Assembly: GCA_016212505.1 (NCBI GenBank)
Contig: JACRGB010000002.1
Location: forward strand, 1-39,174
Reading direction: 5' to 3'
DNA: 39,174 nt
Source of the DNA: Microcaldota archaeon
GTDB taxonomy: Archaea; Micrarchaeota; Micrarchaeia; Anstonellales; Bilamarchaeaceae
In this document: positions 9,295 to 17,608 of the stretch, in pieces
Numbering within the stretch: position 1 is the stretch's first letter
Layout of the letters: every line of letters starts with the position of its first letter
The notes under the pieces: generated by a model
What the model was told of the DNA's origin: nothing
Databases searched by the model: none
What the model saw: the letters and a program-made list of their open reading frames with translations, nothing else
Program-made: the position numbers and the translations under genes

Positions 9295-9971
9295 GTACCG
9301 AAATTGAACTTTTAATTTCAGGAATTCTTTTTGGCCTTACTGCGGGCATTACACCAGGACCACTTTCAGCAGTAGTAATATCCGAAACGATAATGCAAGG
9401 GAAAATTGCTGGCATTAAGGTTGCATTGGTGCCGCTTATCACAGATATCCCCATACTTGCAGCAATAATACTGATGATGTCGCAGATATCGAATTTTGAT
9501 TCTATTGCTGGGTTAATTTCAATTGGAGGAGCGATATTTCTTGGTTATCTTGGTATTGAAACCATAATGAAAAATTTTGCAAAAATTTTTCAGCAGCGGA
9601 AATTCGATAGAATTTACGATACAAAAACAGAAAAGTTTAATGTTGATTTTAATAACGAAAAATCCCAGACTCTGCGCAATGGGCTTATGGCAAATCTGCT
9701 TAATCCTCATCCGTATTTATTCTATGTCACTATTGGAGCCCCGACAATCATCAAGGCATTTGGATTAGGAATCTTACCCCCGCTTTTATTTATAGGAGGA
9801 TTCTTTTTTTTCTTAGTTGGAACAAAAGTTGTTCTTGCATTAATAGTAAGCAGATCAAAAGAATTTCTTAAAAGCAAAGAATATATTTACACCATTAAAA
9901 TTTTAGGAATAGTTTTACTGATTTTTGCGGTAATGTTTTTGAAAAACGGGCTCCAGTTGCTGGGAATATAA
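9291..9971 (+). CDS. LysE/RhtB-type amino acid exporter-like membrane protein
   Basis: A 226-residue polytopic membrane protein with about six hydrophobic segments. Its start (GILFGLTAGITPGPLSAVV) has the Thr-Pro-Gly-Pro signature of LysE/RhtB translocators, and NLLNPHPYLF in the middle matches the family's Asn-Pro-rich second half. ATG 9291 overlaps the trpA stop as ATGA, so it is co-translated with the trp operon. Export of tryptophan or a pathway intermediate is a fair guess from context, not shown by the sequence. It could also import or act on another substrate. Confidence 0.8.
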   Translation: MSTEIELLISGILFGLTAGITPGPLSAVVISETIMQGKIAGIKVALVPLITDIPILAAIILMMSQISNFDSIAGLISIGGAIFLGYLGIETIMKNFAKIFQQRKFDRIYDTKTEKFNVDFNNEKSQTLRNGLMANLLNPHPYLFYVTIGAPTIIKAFGLGILPPLLFIGGFFFFLVGTKVVLALIVSRSKEFLKSKEYIYTIKILGIVLLIFAVMFLKNGLQLLGI

Positions 9972-9991
9972 AAAATAAAGAAAAAATTCCT

Positions 9992-11095
9992 CTATCGTGG
10001 AGGGGGCATTTGACCGCCTGGAGATTCTCCTCCGCCGGCACCAAGGGAAACCGGTTTTGCCCTAAAGCATCCAATAGAGTAGGGAAAATCTTCAGTAAAG
10101 TGATAATGGTACATTACCTGCGTTTTACCATCCCACATTATTGCATGGGTCTGGCCGTGGCATTCATCAAGATCAGCAGCGTGAAGTAAAGTTCCATTTT
10201 CACCATATTCACCGTAAATACCAAAACCATCAAGCGAATATCCCAGAAGATCAGAATGTGTTGCCTTGCCGCCACTATCATTTAAACAGCTGCTTTCCGA
10301 GTGATAATGATATTGGCCTGATACTTGGGGATGTCCGCCGCAGGAATCTTGTATTTCATGGGCAACAGCATCCCTTCCGCCTGCGTCAAAACCGTTGAAT
10401 AACGGAACTCCGCTAAGCATTATACCCACAGTTCCTGATCCGCAAGAAGGATTATCTACTAAAGTTGGATTAGCCGCAAGAGAAATATCAATTGATTGCT
10501 CTTTGATGCTGTTTGGATTGCGGTCATATTGATATGCATCATCGTTCGAGGAGATTGGGAAAACGCCAGTTGTATGATTTGGAAGATCATTACTCACGAT
10601 TCTGCGTTTATCACCAGATAGGGTAATTGTTAGTTTGCCGTTTTTCCAAACTACAGCACCATCCACAGTAACTTTTTTAGATGGATCCCATACGCTTCCT
10701 TCTATCCAAGGACCATCCTTGAACGCACCTCCACCATTAAACTGAGTATCGCAAGAATATATGTAACCAACTTTTGGAGAAGTGCTATATTTGCCATCAC
10801 CAAGAGGAAGCAGATCCAAACGTTTGTTCGATGGAGTGTTGATCACTGCACCTGGAGTGTCTTTGAGTGCTTCTTCACTTTCCGGAGTAGTTGATGGAGT
10901 AGTGTCGGATTTTTGATCAGAAGAATTTGATTCTGATGAGCCTGGAACAGAATTTGGGTTATACGAAGTCGAGTTCTTATCTTTTGATATAGTGCCAGTA
11001 GATAGCGTATCAGATTTGGCAGTATTCGTACAACCGCTCAAAAGAACAAAACATAACGCAAAAGCCAGTCCGAGTAAGATATAATTAGAGTTCAT
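9992..11095 (-). CDS. YHYH-domain lipoprotein
   Basis: A 367-residue secreted protein. The N-terminus is a classic lipoprotein signal with lipobox LLSGC (Cys at about residue 22), followed by a Ser/Thr/Pro-rich linker to about residue 85. The rest matches the YHYH domain: the defining YHYH appears twice, in GQYHYHSESSC and MYHYHFTEDFPYS, with GYSLDGFGIYGEYG and DLDECHGQTH between. Clustered His, Asp and Cys suggest metal binding, but the domain's function is not established. A TATA box (TTTATAAA, 11118-11125) ends about 23 bases before the ATG, so the mRNA is probably leaderless. It lies between the trp operon and the shikimate operon without an obvious link to them. Confidence 0.85.
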   Translation of the reverse strand: MNSNYILLGLAFALCFVLLSGCTNTAKSDTLSTGTISKDKNSTSYNPNSVPGSSESNSSDQKSDTTPSTTPESEEALKDTPGAVINTPSNKRLDLLPLGDGKYSTSPKVGYIYSCDTQFNGGGAFKDGPWIEGSVWDPSKKVTVDGAVVWKNGKLTITLSGDKRRIVSNDLPNHTTGVFPISSNDDAYQYDRNPNSIKEQSIDISLAANPTLVDNPSCGSGTVGIMLSGVPLFNGFDAGGRDAVAHEIQDSCGGHPQVSGQYHYHSESSCLNDSGGKATHSDLLGYSLDGFGIYGEYGENGTLLHAADLDECHGQTHAIMWDGKTQVMYHYHFTEDFPYSIGCFRAKPVSLGAGGGESPGGQMPPPR

Positions 11096-11117
11096 AATAG
11101 CATAACCAAACCAACCC

Positions 11118-11125
11118 TTTATAAA
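11118..11125 (-). promoter_or_regulatory. TATA box of the YHYH lipoprotein gene
   Basis: Palindromic TTTATAAA begins 30 bases ahead of the minus-strand ATG at 11095, the same spacing seen at other leaderless genes in this window. Confidence 0.6.
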
Positions 11126-11146
11126 CCTTATCTGTCATAATAAGTG

Positions 11147-11154
11147 TATAATTA
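11147..11154 (+). promoter_or_regulatory. TATA box of the aromatic operon leader
   Basis: TATAATTA starts 27 bases before the ATG of the leader peptide, so transcription should begin at or next to that ATG. No ribosome-binding sequence precedes the ATG, consistent with a leaderless transcript. Confidence 0.6.
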
Positions 11155-11173
11155 GTGTAAGATTGTGGTTTTA

Positions 11174-11245
11174 ATGAAAATAACTGAAGTAGCAAAAACA
11201 AACGTCTTTTCATTCGGCTTCTTCAGCTTTAGCTATTGGTATTGA
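11174..11245 (+). CDS. Aromatic-rich leader peptide of the shikimate/Phe/Tyr operon
   Basis: A 23-codon ORF, ATG 11174 to TGA 11243-11245. Its first 10 codons are ordinary. After one Val, residues 12-23 read FSFGFFSFSYWY: five Phe, two Tyr and one Trp in 12 codons, exactly the three end products of the pathway that follows. The run ends at the stop codon, where the first arm of a terminator-like hairpin begins. This matches the logic of the bacterial trp and phe leader peptides, where stalling at codons for the scarce amino acid controls readthrough. A TATA box at the right distance makes the ATG the probable first codon of the transcript. No independent peptide function is implied. Its expression is untested. 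Confidence 0.75.
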   Translation: MKITEVAKTNVFSFGFFSFSYWY

Positions 11246-11312
11246 AAGACCACTAGCGTTTCTCGATAAAATTAAATCAGCAAAAATAAATTCTCGCTCG
11301 TGGTTTTTCTCT
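11232..11312 (+). terminator. Attenuator: antiterminator and terminator hairpins ahead of DAHP synthase
   Basis: Three segments can pair in two exclusive ways. A is 11232-11240 (GCTATTGGT), B is 11245-11258 (AAAGACCACTAGCG), C is 11294-11307 (CGCTCGTGGTTTTT). B with C gives 13 pairs (one G-U) with one mismatch and a 35-base loop, followed by a T-rich end through TTTTTCTCTT: a terminator-like hairpin. A with B (11249-11257) gives eight pairs with one mismatch and an 8-base loop, and would block the terminator. A lies in the last codons of the leader peptide and B starts at its stop codon. A third, weaker pairing is CTGAAG (11184-11189) with CTTCAG (11221-11226). Pairing is read directly; the regulatory role is inferred. 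Confidence 0.65.
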
Positions 11313-11390
11313 TGACGGTTAGTGTTATTAATAAAAAAAATTTAAAAAAAGAAAAGTTTGGAAAGTAAAAAAAATGGAGTTGATGATCAA

Positions 11391-12203
11391 ATGAAGGATA
11401 TGAAATTGGCGGGATTAAATGGAAGTAACCGGACAATCGTCCGGGTCGGAGATGTAAAGATAGGTGAAGGACTAACTGTAATTGCTGGACCATGCGCAGT
11501 CGAAACAATGGAGCAGACAGTGGATACTGCAAAAATTGTCAAAGATGCTGGAGCGGATATGCTTCGAGGCGGTGCTTTCAAACCAAGAACTTCTCCATAT
11601 GCATTCCAGGGACTCGGGTTGAAGGGGCTCAAGATACTAGAAAAAGCACGAGACGAAACGGGCCTTCCAATAGTAACTGAAGTAATTGATACGCGGGATG
11701 TATCATGGGTATGCGAATACGCGGACGTTCTTCAAATTGGAACCAGAAACATGCAGAATTTCTCACTTTTAAAGGAAGTTGGAAAAGCAAACAAACCAGT
11801 TCTTCTAAAGCGAGGGATGTTCTCTACTATTGAAGAGTGGTTACTGTGCGCAGAATACATTTTAGGTGAAGGAAATCCGGATGTCATACTTTGCGAACGA
11901 GGGATAAGATCTCACGAGAAATATACAAGAAATACGCTAGACCTTAGCGCGGTTCCCGCGATAAAGGAGCTTACTCACTTGCCAATAATCATTGACCCAA
12001 GCCACTCTACTGGGAAAAATAGTTTGGTTGAACCGATGAGTCTGGCGTCAGTTGCTGCTGGTGCTGATGGACTAATCATTGATGTCCATAACAATCCAGC
12101 TACTGCATTATGCGATAAGGATCAGGCGCTTACTAAGCCGCAGTTCGAACAACTGATGAAAAAAGTCAGACCCCTTTCAAAATTTATGGAGGGACTTCAA
12201 TGA
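11391..12203 (+). CDS. aroF: DAHP synthase, type I-beta (KDO8P synthase-like)
   Basis: Condenses PEP with erythrose 4-phosphate, the first step of the shikimate pathway. The 270-residue barrel has AGPCAVE, RGGAFKPRTSPYAFQG, QIGTRNMQNF, VLLKRGM, LCERGIRS and DPSHSTGKNSLV; Cys of GPC, His of DPSH and Asp of IDVHNNP fit the metal ligands. There is no fused ACT or chorismate mutase domain, so control must come from elsewhere, which suits the attenuator upstream. ATG 11391 follows GGAG at 11376-11379. A 6-codon ORF at 11374 (MELMIK) ends on an ATGA overlap with it and might couple translation. Possession of this enzyme differs from the archaeal route that avoids DAHP. Confidence 0.93.
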   Translation: MKDMKLAGLNGSNRTIVRVGDVKIGEGLTVIAGPCAVETMEQTVDTAKIVKDAGADMLRGGAFKPRTSPYAFQGLGLKGLKILEKARDETGLPIVTEVIDTRDVSWVCEYADVLQIGTRNMQNFSLLKEVGKANKPVLLKRGMFSTIEEWLLCAEYILGEGNPDVILCERGIRSHEKYTRNTLDLSAVPAIKELTHLPIIIDPSHSTGKNSLVEPMSLASVAAGADGLIIDVHNNPATALCDKDQALTKPQFEQLMKKVRPLSKFMEGLQ

Positions 12204-13228
12204 AGGAGATTAAACTCAGTACAGGTAGCGGAAATTGCAACATTCTAGTAGGCGAATCTATAGCAAAGCTGCCAGATTACATAAAATCAGAAAAAGTCCT
12301 GGTAGTTACGGATAGTAACGTTGCAAAGTTACATGGAGATAAGTTTTCCCAGTACGAGATGGTAGTACTCGAACCAGGCGAATCGAACAAAACGCTCGAA
12401 AGCGTACAAAAAATATATGACAAATGCCTCGAGCTGGAACTCGAACGGAATTCATTTATTGTTGGTATTGGGGGCGGGGTTGTTTGCGATATTGCGAATT
12501 TTGTTGCTTCCACTTACCTAAGAGGAATAAATTGCATTTTAGTTCCAACAACTTTACTTGCTCAGGTAGATGCAAGCATAGGTGGAAAGAATGGAGTGAA
12601 CTTGCAGGGGTACAAGAATTTAATCGGCACAATCAGGCAGCCAAAGCTTGTGCTCTGCGATCTTACTCTACTAAAGACGCTCCCAAAAGAAGAATTGGTC
12701 TGCGGTTTTGCTGAAATAATAAAACATGGGGCAATTGCAGATGAGAATTTGTTTTCTTACTTAGAACAAAATTGTGAAAAAGCTCTTTCCTTAGATGAAA
12801 AAACAGTAGAAAAGATTGTTGAAGATTCGATAAAGGTAAAGGTAGGAATAGTTAGCAGGGATGAATTAGAATCAAATGAAAGAATGAAGCTCAATTTTGG
12901 TCATACTATTGGCCATGCAATCGAGAAAGTGGAAAAAATAAATCATGGCCAGGCAGTTGCAATTGGAATGATGATTGCGGTTAACTTATCAAAGAAAAAA
13001 GGCTCGCTAAATGAAGAAAGTAGCAAGAAAATACAAAAATTAATAGAAAAAATTGGTCTGCCAACAGAAAGGAAGATGAAGATCGAAGAAATAATTGATG
13101 CGGTTAAGAAAGATAAGAAAAGAAAGAACGGCAAAATCAAAATGATTTTACTTGAGCAAATAGGAAAAGCAAAAATTGTGGAGGTAGAAATAAATGAACT
13201 TGAAAATACCATCAAAAATTTGTGTTAG
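12200..13228 (+). CDS. aroB: 3-Dehydroquinate synthase
   Basis: Converts DAHP to 3-dehydroquinate using NAD and a divalent metal. The 342-residue protein shows GESNKTLESV, the NAD-binding GGGVVCDIANFVASTYLRG, the stretch LPKEELVCGFAEIIKHGAI, and LNFGHTIGHAIE; the Glu of AEIIKHG and His residues of FGHTIGH and NHGQAVAIGM fit the zinc site. This is the classical bacterial-type enzyme, not the archaeal alternative. Start overlaps the DAHP synthase stop as ATGA; the end overlaps aroD by 35 bases. Confidence 0.94.
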   Translation: MKEIKLSTGSGNCNILVGESIAKLPDYIKSEKVLVVTDSNVAKLHGDKFSQYEMVVLEPGESNKTLESVQKIYDKCLELELERNSFIVGIGGGVVCDIANFVASTYLRGINCILVPTTLLAQVDASIGGKNGVNLQGYKNLIGTIRQPKLVLCDLTLLKTLPKEELVCGFAEIIKHGAIADENLFSYLEQNCEKALSLDEKTVEKIVEDSIKVKVGIVSRDELESNERMKLNFGHTIGHAIEKVEKINHGQAVAIGMMIAVNLSKKKGSLNEESSKKIQKLIEKIGLPTERKMKIEEIIDAVKKDKKRKNGKIKMILLEQIGKAKIVEVEINELENTIKNLC

Positions 13229-13865
13229 CATAAATGAGCCAAATGCAGAAGAATGCATCAAGGCACTTACCGGAATTGAATTTGCCGAAATTAGGATAGA
13301 TAAGATGAAAAATCCTAATGAAGAGGAAGTAAAAAAGGTATTTTCCGCTCATAAAAACCTGATTGCTACCTGCAGGAAGAATGGCATCAAGGATGAAGAG
13401 CGAAAAAAACTTCTTATAAGCGCAATCAATAGCGGTGCAGCATTTGTAGATGTTGAAGTGGAAGCTCCAGAAAATTATGTAAAAGAATTAGTACATCACG
13501 CAAAAGAGAAAAATTGTGGAGTGATTCTATCTTTCCATGATCAGAAGAAAACCCCTCCAAAGGCAGAGCTTGATGAAGTAATAAAGTGGTGCTTTGAAAG
13601 TGGCGCAGATATTGCAAAAGTTGCATGCATGGTCAATTCAAACAAAGATAATGTTCGTTTGCTTAGCTTGCTTGATGGAGAAAAACCAGTAGTAGTAATT
13701 GGAATGGGAGAGATTGGCAGCATAACCAGAATAGTTGGCCCGATCTTGGGAAGCCCATTCACATTTGCAAAATTAGGAAAAGGAAAGGAAACTGCGCCAG
13801 GCCAGCTTGAGAAAGAAGTTCTCCATAGGCACTTGGTAAATTTGGGTGAAAAAATAAATGGATGA
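13194..13865 (+). CDS. aroD: 3-Dehydroquinate dehydratase, type I
   Basis: Dehydrates 3-dehydroquinate to 3-dehydroshikimate through a Schiff base. The 223-residue length fits type I. Visible are the Glu region VDVEVEAPE, the catalytic His in LSFHDQKKTP, the Schiff-base Lys in DIAKVACMV, and the ending GSPFTFAKLG followed by APGQL. The gene starts 35 bases inside aroB and overlaps aroE-aroK by 8 bases, so the operon is very compact here. Confidence 0.94.
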   Translation: MNLKIPSKICVSINEPNAEECIKALTGIEFAEIRIDKMKNPNEEEVKKVFSAHKNLIATCRKNGIKDEERKKLLISAINSGAAFVDVEVEAPENYVKELVHHAKEKNCGVILSFHDQKKTPPKAELDEVIKWCFESGADIAKVACMVNSNKDNVRLLSLLDGEKPVVVIGMGEIGSITRIVGPILGSPFTFAKLGKGKETAPGQLEKEVLHRHLVNLGEKING

Positions 13866-15198
13866 ATTTGTTTTGCTAGCAGTTAGCGGAAATCCGATTG
13901 CGCACAGCAAAAGCCCGCAAATGCTTAATGCGGCACTAGCAGCCGCAGCCATCCGCGGAGCATATGTAAGACTTGGAGCAACAAACGCAAAAGATGTAAT
14001 AAAAACAGCAAAATCTCTTGGAATTAGTGGAATAAATGTCACTGCACCTTTCAAGGAACAGATGATTGGATTAATGGGTGAATTAAGTGATGAGGCAAAA
14101 GAAATTGGAGCAGTTAATACGATTACAATCAAAAACGGAAAAACAAAAGGATTCAACACCGATCCGCAAGGAGTTATAGGCGCATTAGAAGGAAATGGAA
14201 TCGAATTGAAAGGCAGACACATACTTGTTCTTGGTGCTGGAGGCGCGGCAAAGGCTGCAGCATTCGGATTAACCAAAGCAGGAGCAAAAGTAATGATCGC
14301 AAACCGGACAGTTAGCAAAGCAAAAGCAATTGCAGAAAAATTCGATTGCGAATTTTGTGAAATAGAAGGCAGAAATTTCGAGAATATGATGAAAGATACG
14401 GAAATTATAGTTTCAACTCTTAGCACCGCAGAAAAAGTAGTTGACTCAAATTTACTAAGGAAAGAAATAATCCTCTTTGATGCAGTTTACGGAAAAGAAA
14501 CTGCACTTTCAAAAGATGCTAAAGCGGCAGGATGCAGAATAATTAACGGACAGGAATGGCTTTTGTTTCACGGGGTAAAAACCTTTGAAATAATGACTGG
14601 GAAGAAGGTAGCGATAGAAATTCTGCGCAAAGCACTTGCAGATAGTACAGGTAGCAAGCGAAAAAAGCAAAATATTGCCTTGGTTGGGTTTTCAGGATCC
14701 GGTAAAAGTACAGCTTCAGAAGAATTAGGGAAGTTACTTGCGACTAAAGTCATCCATATGGATGAAGAAATCGAGAAAACCAGTGGAAAAACATTGGTGC
14801 AGATTTTTGAGGATGGTGGAGATCAGGCATTTCGAAAATTAGAAATGCAAATGCTCGAAGAAATAACAAAACAAAACGGGAATGTAATTTCCTGCGGTGG
14901 TGGCATAGTGACCAAACCGGAAAATATTGCAAGATTAACGCAAAACTGCAAAGTCGTATGGTTATACTCTGGACTTCAAACTGTAATGAAGAGAATTGGG
15001 AATGACCGAAGCAGGCCACTGTTCAATGTTGAAAATAAGGAGAAGACAATGCAGGATATGATGAATGTAAGGCTTCCGCTCTATGCAGCAGCCTGCGACA
15101 TTGTGATTTGCAGTGAGAATAAAACTCCAAAGGAAATTGCAGCTTTGATTGCAAGTGAAGTCGGAGATTGCTTAAAGGGAGGAGAAAATTATGAGTGA
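13858..15198 (+). CDS. aroE-aroK: Shikimate dehydrogenase-shikimate kinase fusion
   Basis: A 446-residue bifunctional enzyme for two successive steps. Residues 1-265 are shikimate dehydrogenase: SGNPIAHSKSPQMLNAAL, catalytic Lys in NVTAPFKEQM, GAVNTI, Asp in FNTDPQG, and the NADP loop VLGAGGAAKAA. A short basic linker (SKRKKQN) leads to a shikimate kinase at about 270-446 with P-loop GFSGSGKST, DEEIEK, CGGGIV and RSRPLF. The kinase belongs to the bacterial NMP-kinase-like type, whereas many archaea use a GHMP-family shikimate kinase. All motifs look intact in both halves. It overlaps the next gene by 8 bases; GGAGGAG at its end is that gene's ribosome site. Confidence 0.93.
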   Translation: MDEFVLLAVSGNPIAHSKSPQMLNAALAAAAIRGAYVRLGATNAKDVIKTAKSLGISGINVTAPFKEQMIGLMGELSDEAKEIGAVNTITIKNGKTKGFNTDPQGVIGALEGNGIELKGRHILVLGAGGAAKAAAFGLTKAGAKVMIANRTVSKAKAIAEKFDCEFCEIEGRNFENMMKDTEIIVSTLSTAEKVVDSNLLRKEIILFDAVYGKETALSKDAKAAGCRIINGQEWLLFHGVKTFEIMTGKKVAIEILRKALADSTGSKRKKQNIALVGFSGSGKSTASEELGKLLATKVIHMDEEIEKTSGKTLVQIFEDGGDQAFRKLEMQMLEEITKQNGNVISCGGGIVTKPENIARLTQNCKVVWLYSGLQTVMKRIGNDRSRPLFNVENKEKTMQDMMNVRLPLYAAACDIVICSENKTPKEIAALIASEVGDCLKGGENYE

Positions 15199-17590
15199 AC
15201 TTAGTTTGATCATTAGAAAATCAGCGCTTGTTGCAGAAGCAGTAGTTGTACCTTCATCAAAAAGTTACACCCATAGGGCAATAATAGCTGCTGCCCTTTG
15301 TAAAGGAAAAACAATTGTAAAAAATCCGCTTATTTCTGCCGATATACTAGCAACTATGGATGCATTAAGAAAATTCGGAGTAAAATTCACGCATAATTCT
15401 GATTCGATAGAAGTAGATGGATCGAATAATTTACTATTCTCAAATGACCAATCGAAGAACCCAATAGTAATTGATTGCAATGAATCAGGAACTACTTTGA
15501 GATTGCTAACTTCAATAGTGGCATTGCTTGATCAACCAATAATTTTGACTGGGAAAAAAGGACTTCTGAAAAGGCCTACTAACGACATAGTAACTGCCCT
15601 ATCAGAAATTGGAGTAAAAATATCTGACCAAGAAGGCCATGGGCCAGTTAAATCAAACGGAGGGTTACGAAATTCGGCTAAGAGCAAAATAAAAATTAGC
15701 GGAAATAAATCATCACAATTCATTTCTGGTTTATTATTTGCACTTCCACTTGCAAAAAAGGATAGCGAATTGGAAATAACTACCGAAGTTGAGTCCTTGC
15801 CCTACATAAAAATGACATTAGAGGTGCTTGCACAATTTGGAATAAAAGTCGACGTATCAGCGGACTACAAAAAATACATAATATCCGGAAATCAGCATTA
15901 CAGATCTACGCAAACTTACGAAGTCGAAGGAGATTATTCTTCAGCTGCGTTCTTACTTGCAGCAGGAGTTCTTGCTGGGCCTCAGATTACACTTAGCGGA
16001 CTTAATCCTAAATCTACTCAAGGAGATAGTGCGATCATTCAGATGATTAAAAGTATGGGGGGAAGAATAGAAATTAACGAAAATAAAAATGAGATTATTG
16101 CTCATAAGTCCGGGCTTAGCGCAACAAAAATTGATGTGAAAGATAATCCTGATCTTGTCCCTATATTAGTGATACTGGCAACCCAAGCCAAAGGCACGAC
16201 AAAAATAATTAATGCTGGAAGATTACGAATAAAAGAAAGTGATCGCTTAGCTGCAATTACCCAAGAGTTACAAAAAATGGGCGCTAAAATTGTCGAAAAT
16301 AAAGATTCTTTAGAAATTATTGGACCAACAAAACTGCATGGAGCAATTATTGATCCGCATAACGATCATCGGATTGCAATGGCGTGTACTATTGCAGGAC
16401 TAATTGCAGAAGGTGAGACAAAAATCCAAAATCCTGAAGTAGTTGCAAAATCCTACCCTGATTTCTTTTTCCATATGAGAAAGTTAGGCGCAAATGTTCT
16501 TAGCGAAACCGGCAGCATAGGTGAAAAATTCAAAATTACAGTATACGGTGGCTCACACGAAAAAGTAATTGGCATCAAGATTTCCGGCTTAGCAAAAGAA
16601 ACAGAAATTTCAATAGAAGAAATAAAAAAGGACCTTGATAAGAGAAGGCCTTTTGGCAATCTTACCACTCCAAGACGTGAGGAAGACGAACTAAAGGTAG
16701 TGAAAGGGCTGGAGAATGGAAAAGTTACTGACGAGGAGGAAATAGTTTTTGAAATCGAAAACAAAGATGTTAATTCCAAACCATACGAAATGATGCGATT
16801 TACGCCACGGCCGAATCACGGGGACTACACCACAGCAGTAAAATATGGTGGCGTATTTGATTTCAGAGGCGGAGGATTCCTTTCTGCCAGAATGACCACT
16901 TGTACGGTTATTGCAGGTTCAATTGCAAAACAAATTCTTGCCAAAGAAGGCATAGCAATGGCAGCATATGTCAAGCAAATTGGAGAGACAAAAATGGAAA
17001 AAATGCCATCAATTGAAGAAGCAAAACAAAAAACTTACGAGAGTGAAGTCCGATGCCCAGATATTGACTTGGGCAAAGAAATGAAGAAAGAAATCGAAAA
17101 GGCCCGAGCACAAAATGATTCATTGGGAGGAATAATTGAGTGCCAAGTAATTGGTCTTCCGGTTGGTGTTGGTGAGCCGATCTTCAATGCAGTGGATTCA
17201 GTGCTTAGTCATTACTTATTCAGCATTCCAGCAGTAAAAGGAGTGGAATTTGGGTCTGGATTTTCTGCTTCAAGCAAAAAGGGAAGTGAAAACAATGACG
17301 AATTCATGATGGGAGCAGATAGTGAAGGAAGCCAGAAGATCATAACAAAAACAAATAATTCTGGCGGAATCCAGGGCGGAATCACAAACGGAATGCCGCT
17401 TGTTGCAAGAATAGCGATAAAACCAACTTCATCAATTGCAAAAGAGCAAAATACAGTAAATATGAAGGAACTTGGTTCTGCTAAAATTTCAGTATTGGGG
17501 AGGCACGATCCCTGTGTCGCGATACGTGCTCCGATCATCATGGAGACGATGATTGCGATAGCGATACTCGATTTGATGTTAAGAAGATAA
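15191..17590 (+). CDS. aroA-aroC: EPSP synthase-chorismate synthase fusion
   Basis: A 799-residue fusion of the last two steps of the common trunk. Residues 1 to about 436 are EPSP synthase: PSSKSYTHRAI, NESGTTLRLL, KRPTNDIVTAL, SSQFISGLLFALPLA, EGDYSSAAFLLAAG, LRIKESDRLAAI and NDHRIAMA. From about residue 440 to 799 is chorismate synthase: ITVYGGSHEK, DKRRPF, RPNHGDYTTAVKYG, GGGFLSARMTTCTVIAGSIA, GVGEPIFNAVDSVLSHYL, GGIQGGITNG and GRHDPC. The chorismate synthase half is divergent: GESHG is GGSHE, the SSARET-like loop is LSARMT, and an Arg before it is Phe, although the conserved His residues remain. Neither half is truncated. No separate aroA or aroC is present in the window. Confidence 0.92.
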   Translation: MSELSLIIRKSALVAEAVVVPSSKSYTHRAIIAAALCKGKTIVKNPLISADILATMDALRKFGVKFTHNSDSIEVDGSNNLLFSNDQSKNPIVIDCNESGTTLRLLTSIVALLDQPIILTGKKGLLKRPTNDIVTALSEIGVKISDQEGHGPVKSNGGLRNSAKSKIKISGNKSSQFISGLLFALPLAKKDSELEITTEVESLPYIKMTLEVLAQFGIKVDVSADYKKYIISGNQHYRSTQTYEVEGDYSSAAFLLAAGVLAGPQITLSGLNPKSTQGDSAIIQMIKSMGGRIEINENKNEIIAHKSGLSATKIDVKDNPDLVPILVILATQAKGTTKIINAGRLRIKESDRLAAITQELQKMGAKIVENKDSLEIIGPTKLHGAIIDPHNDHRIAMACTIAGLIAEGETKIQNPEVVAKSYPDFFFHMRKLGANVLSETGSIGEKFKITVYGGSHEKVIGIKISGLAKETEISIEEIKKDLDKRRPFGNLTTPRREEDELKVVKGLENGKVTDEEEIVFEIENKDVNSKPYEMMRFTPRPNHGDYTTAVKYGGVFDFRGGGFLSARMTTCTVIAGSIAKQILAKEGIAMAAYVKQIGETKMEKMPSIEEAKQKTYESEVRCPDIDLGKEMKKEIEKARAQNDSLGGIIECQVIGLPVGVGEPIFNAVDSVLSHYLFSIPAVKGVEFGSGFSASSKKGSENNDEFMMGADSEGSQKIITKTNNSGGIQGGITNGMPLVARIAIKPTSSIAKEQNTVNMKELGSAKISVLGRHDPCVAIRAPIIMETMIAIAILDLMLRR

Positions 17591-17608
17591 ATTACGAAGG
17601 TGAAAATT

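Noticed and set aside
11374-11394. Six-codon ORF MELMIK as a second leader peptide
   Set aside because: It has no aromatic codons; it may only be a chance ORF or a coupling device, so it is noted only under DAHP synthase.
14338-14356. Hairpin AAAATTCG/CGAATTTT with ATTG loop in aroE
   Set aside because: It resembles an array unit, but it sits in well-conserved coding sequence and is single, so chance is the simpler explanation.
13773-14426. Long minus-strand frame of 217 codons opposite aroD and aroE
   Set aside because: It is a shadow of the strongly supported plus-strand enzymes.
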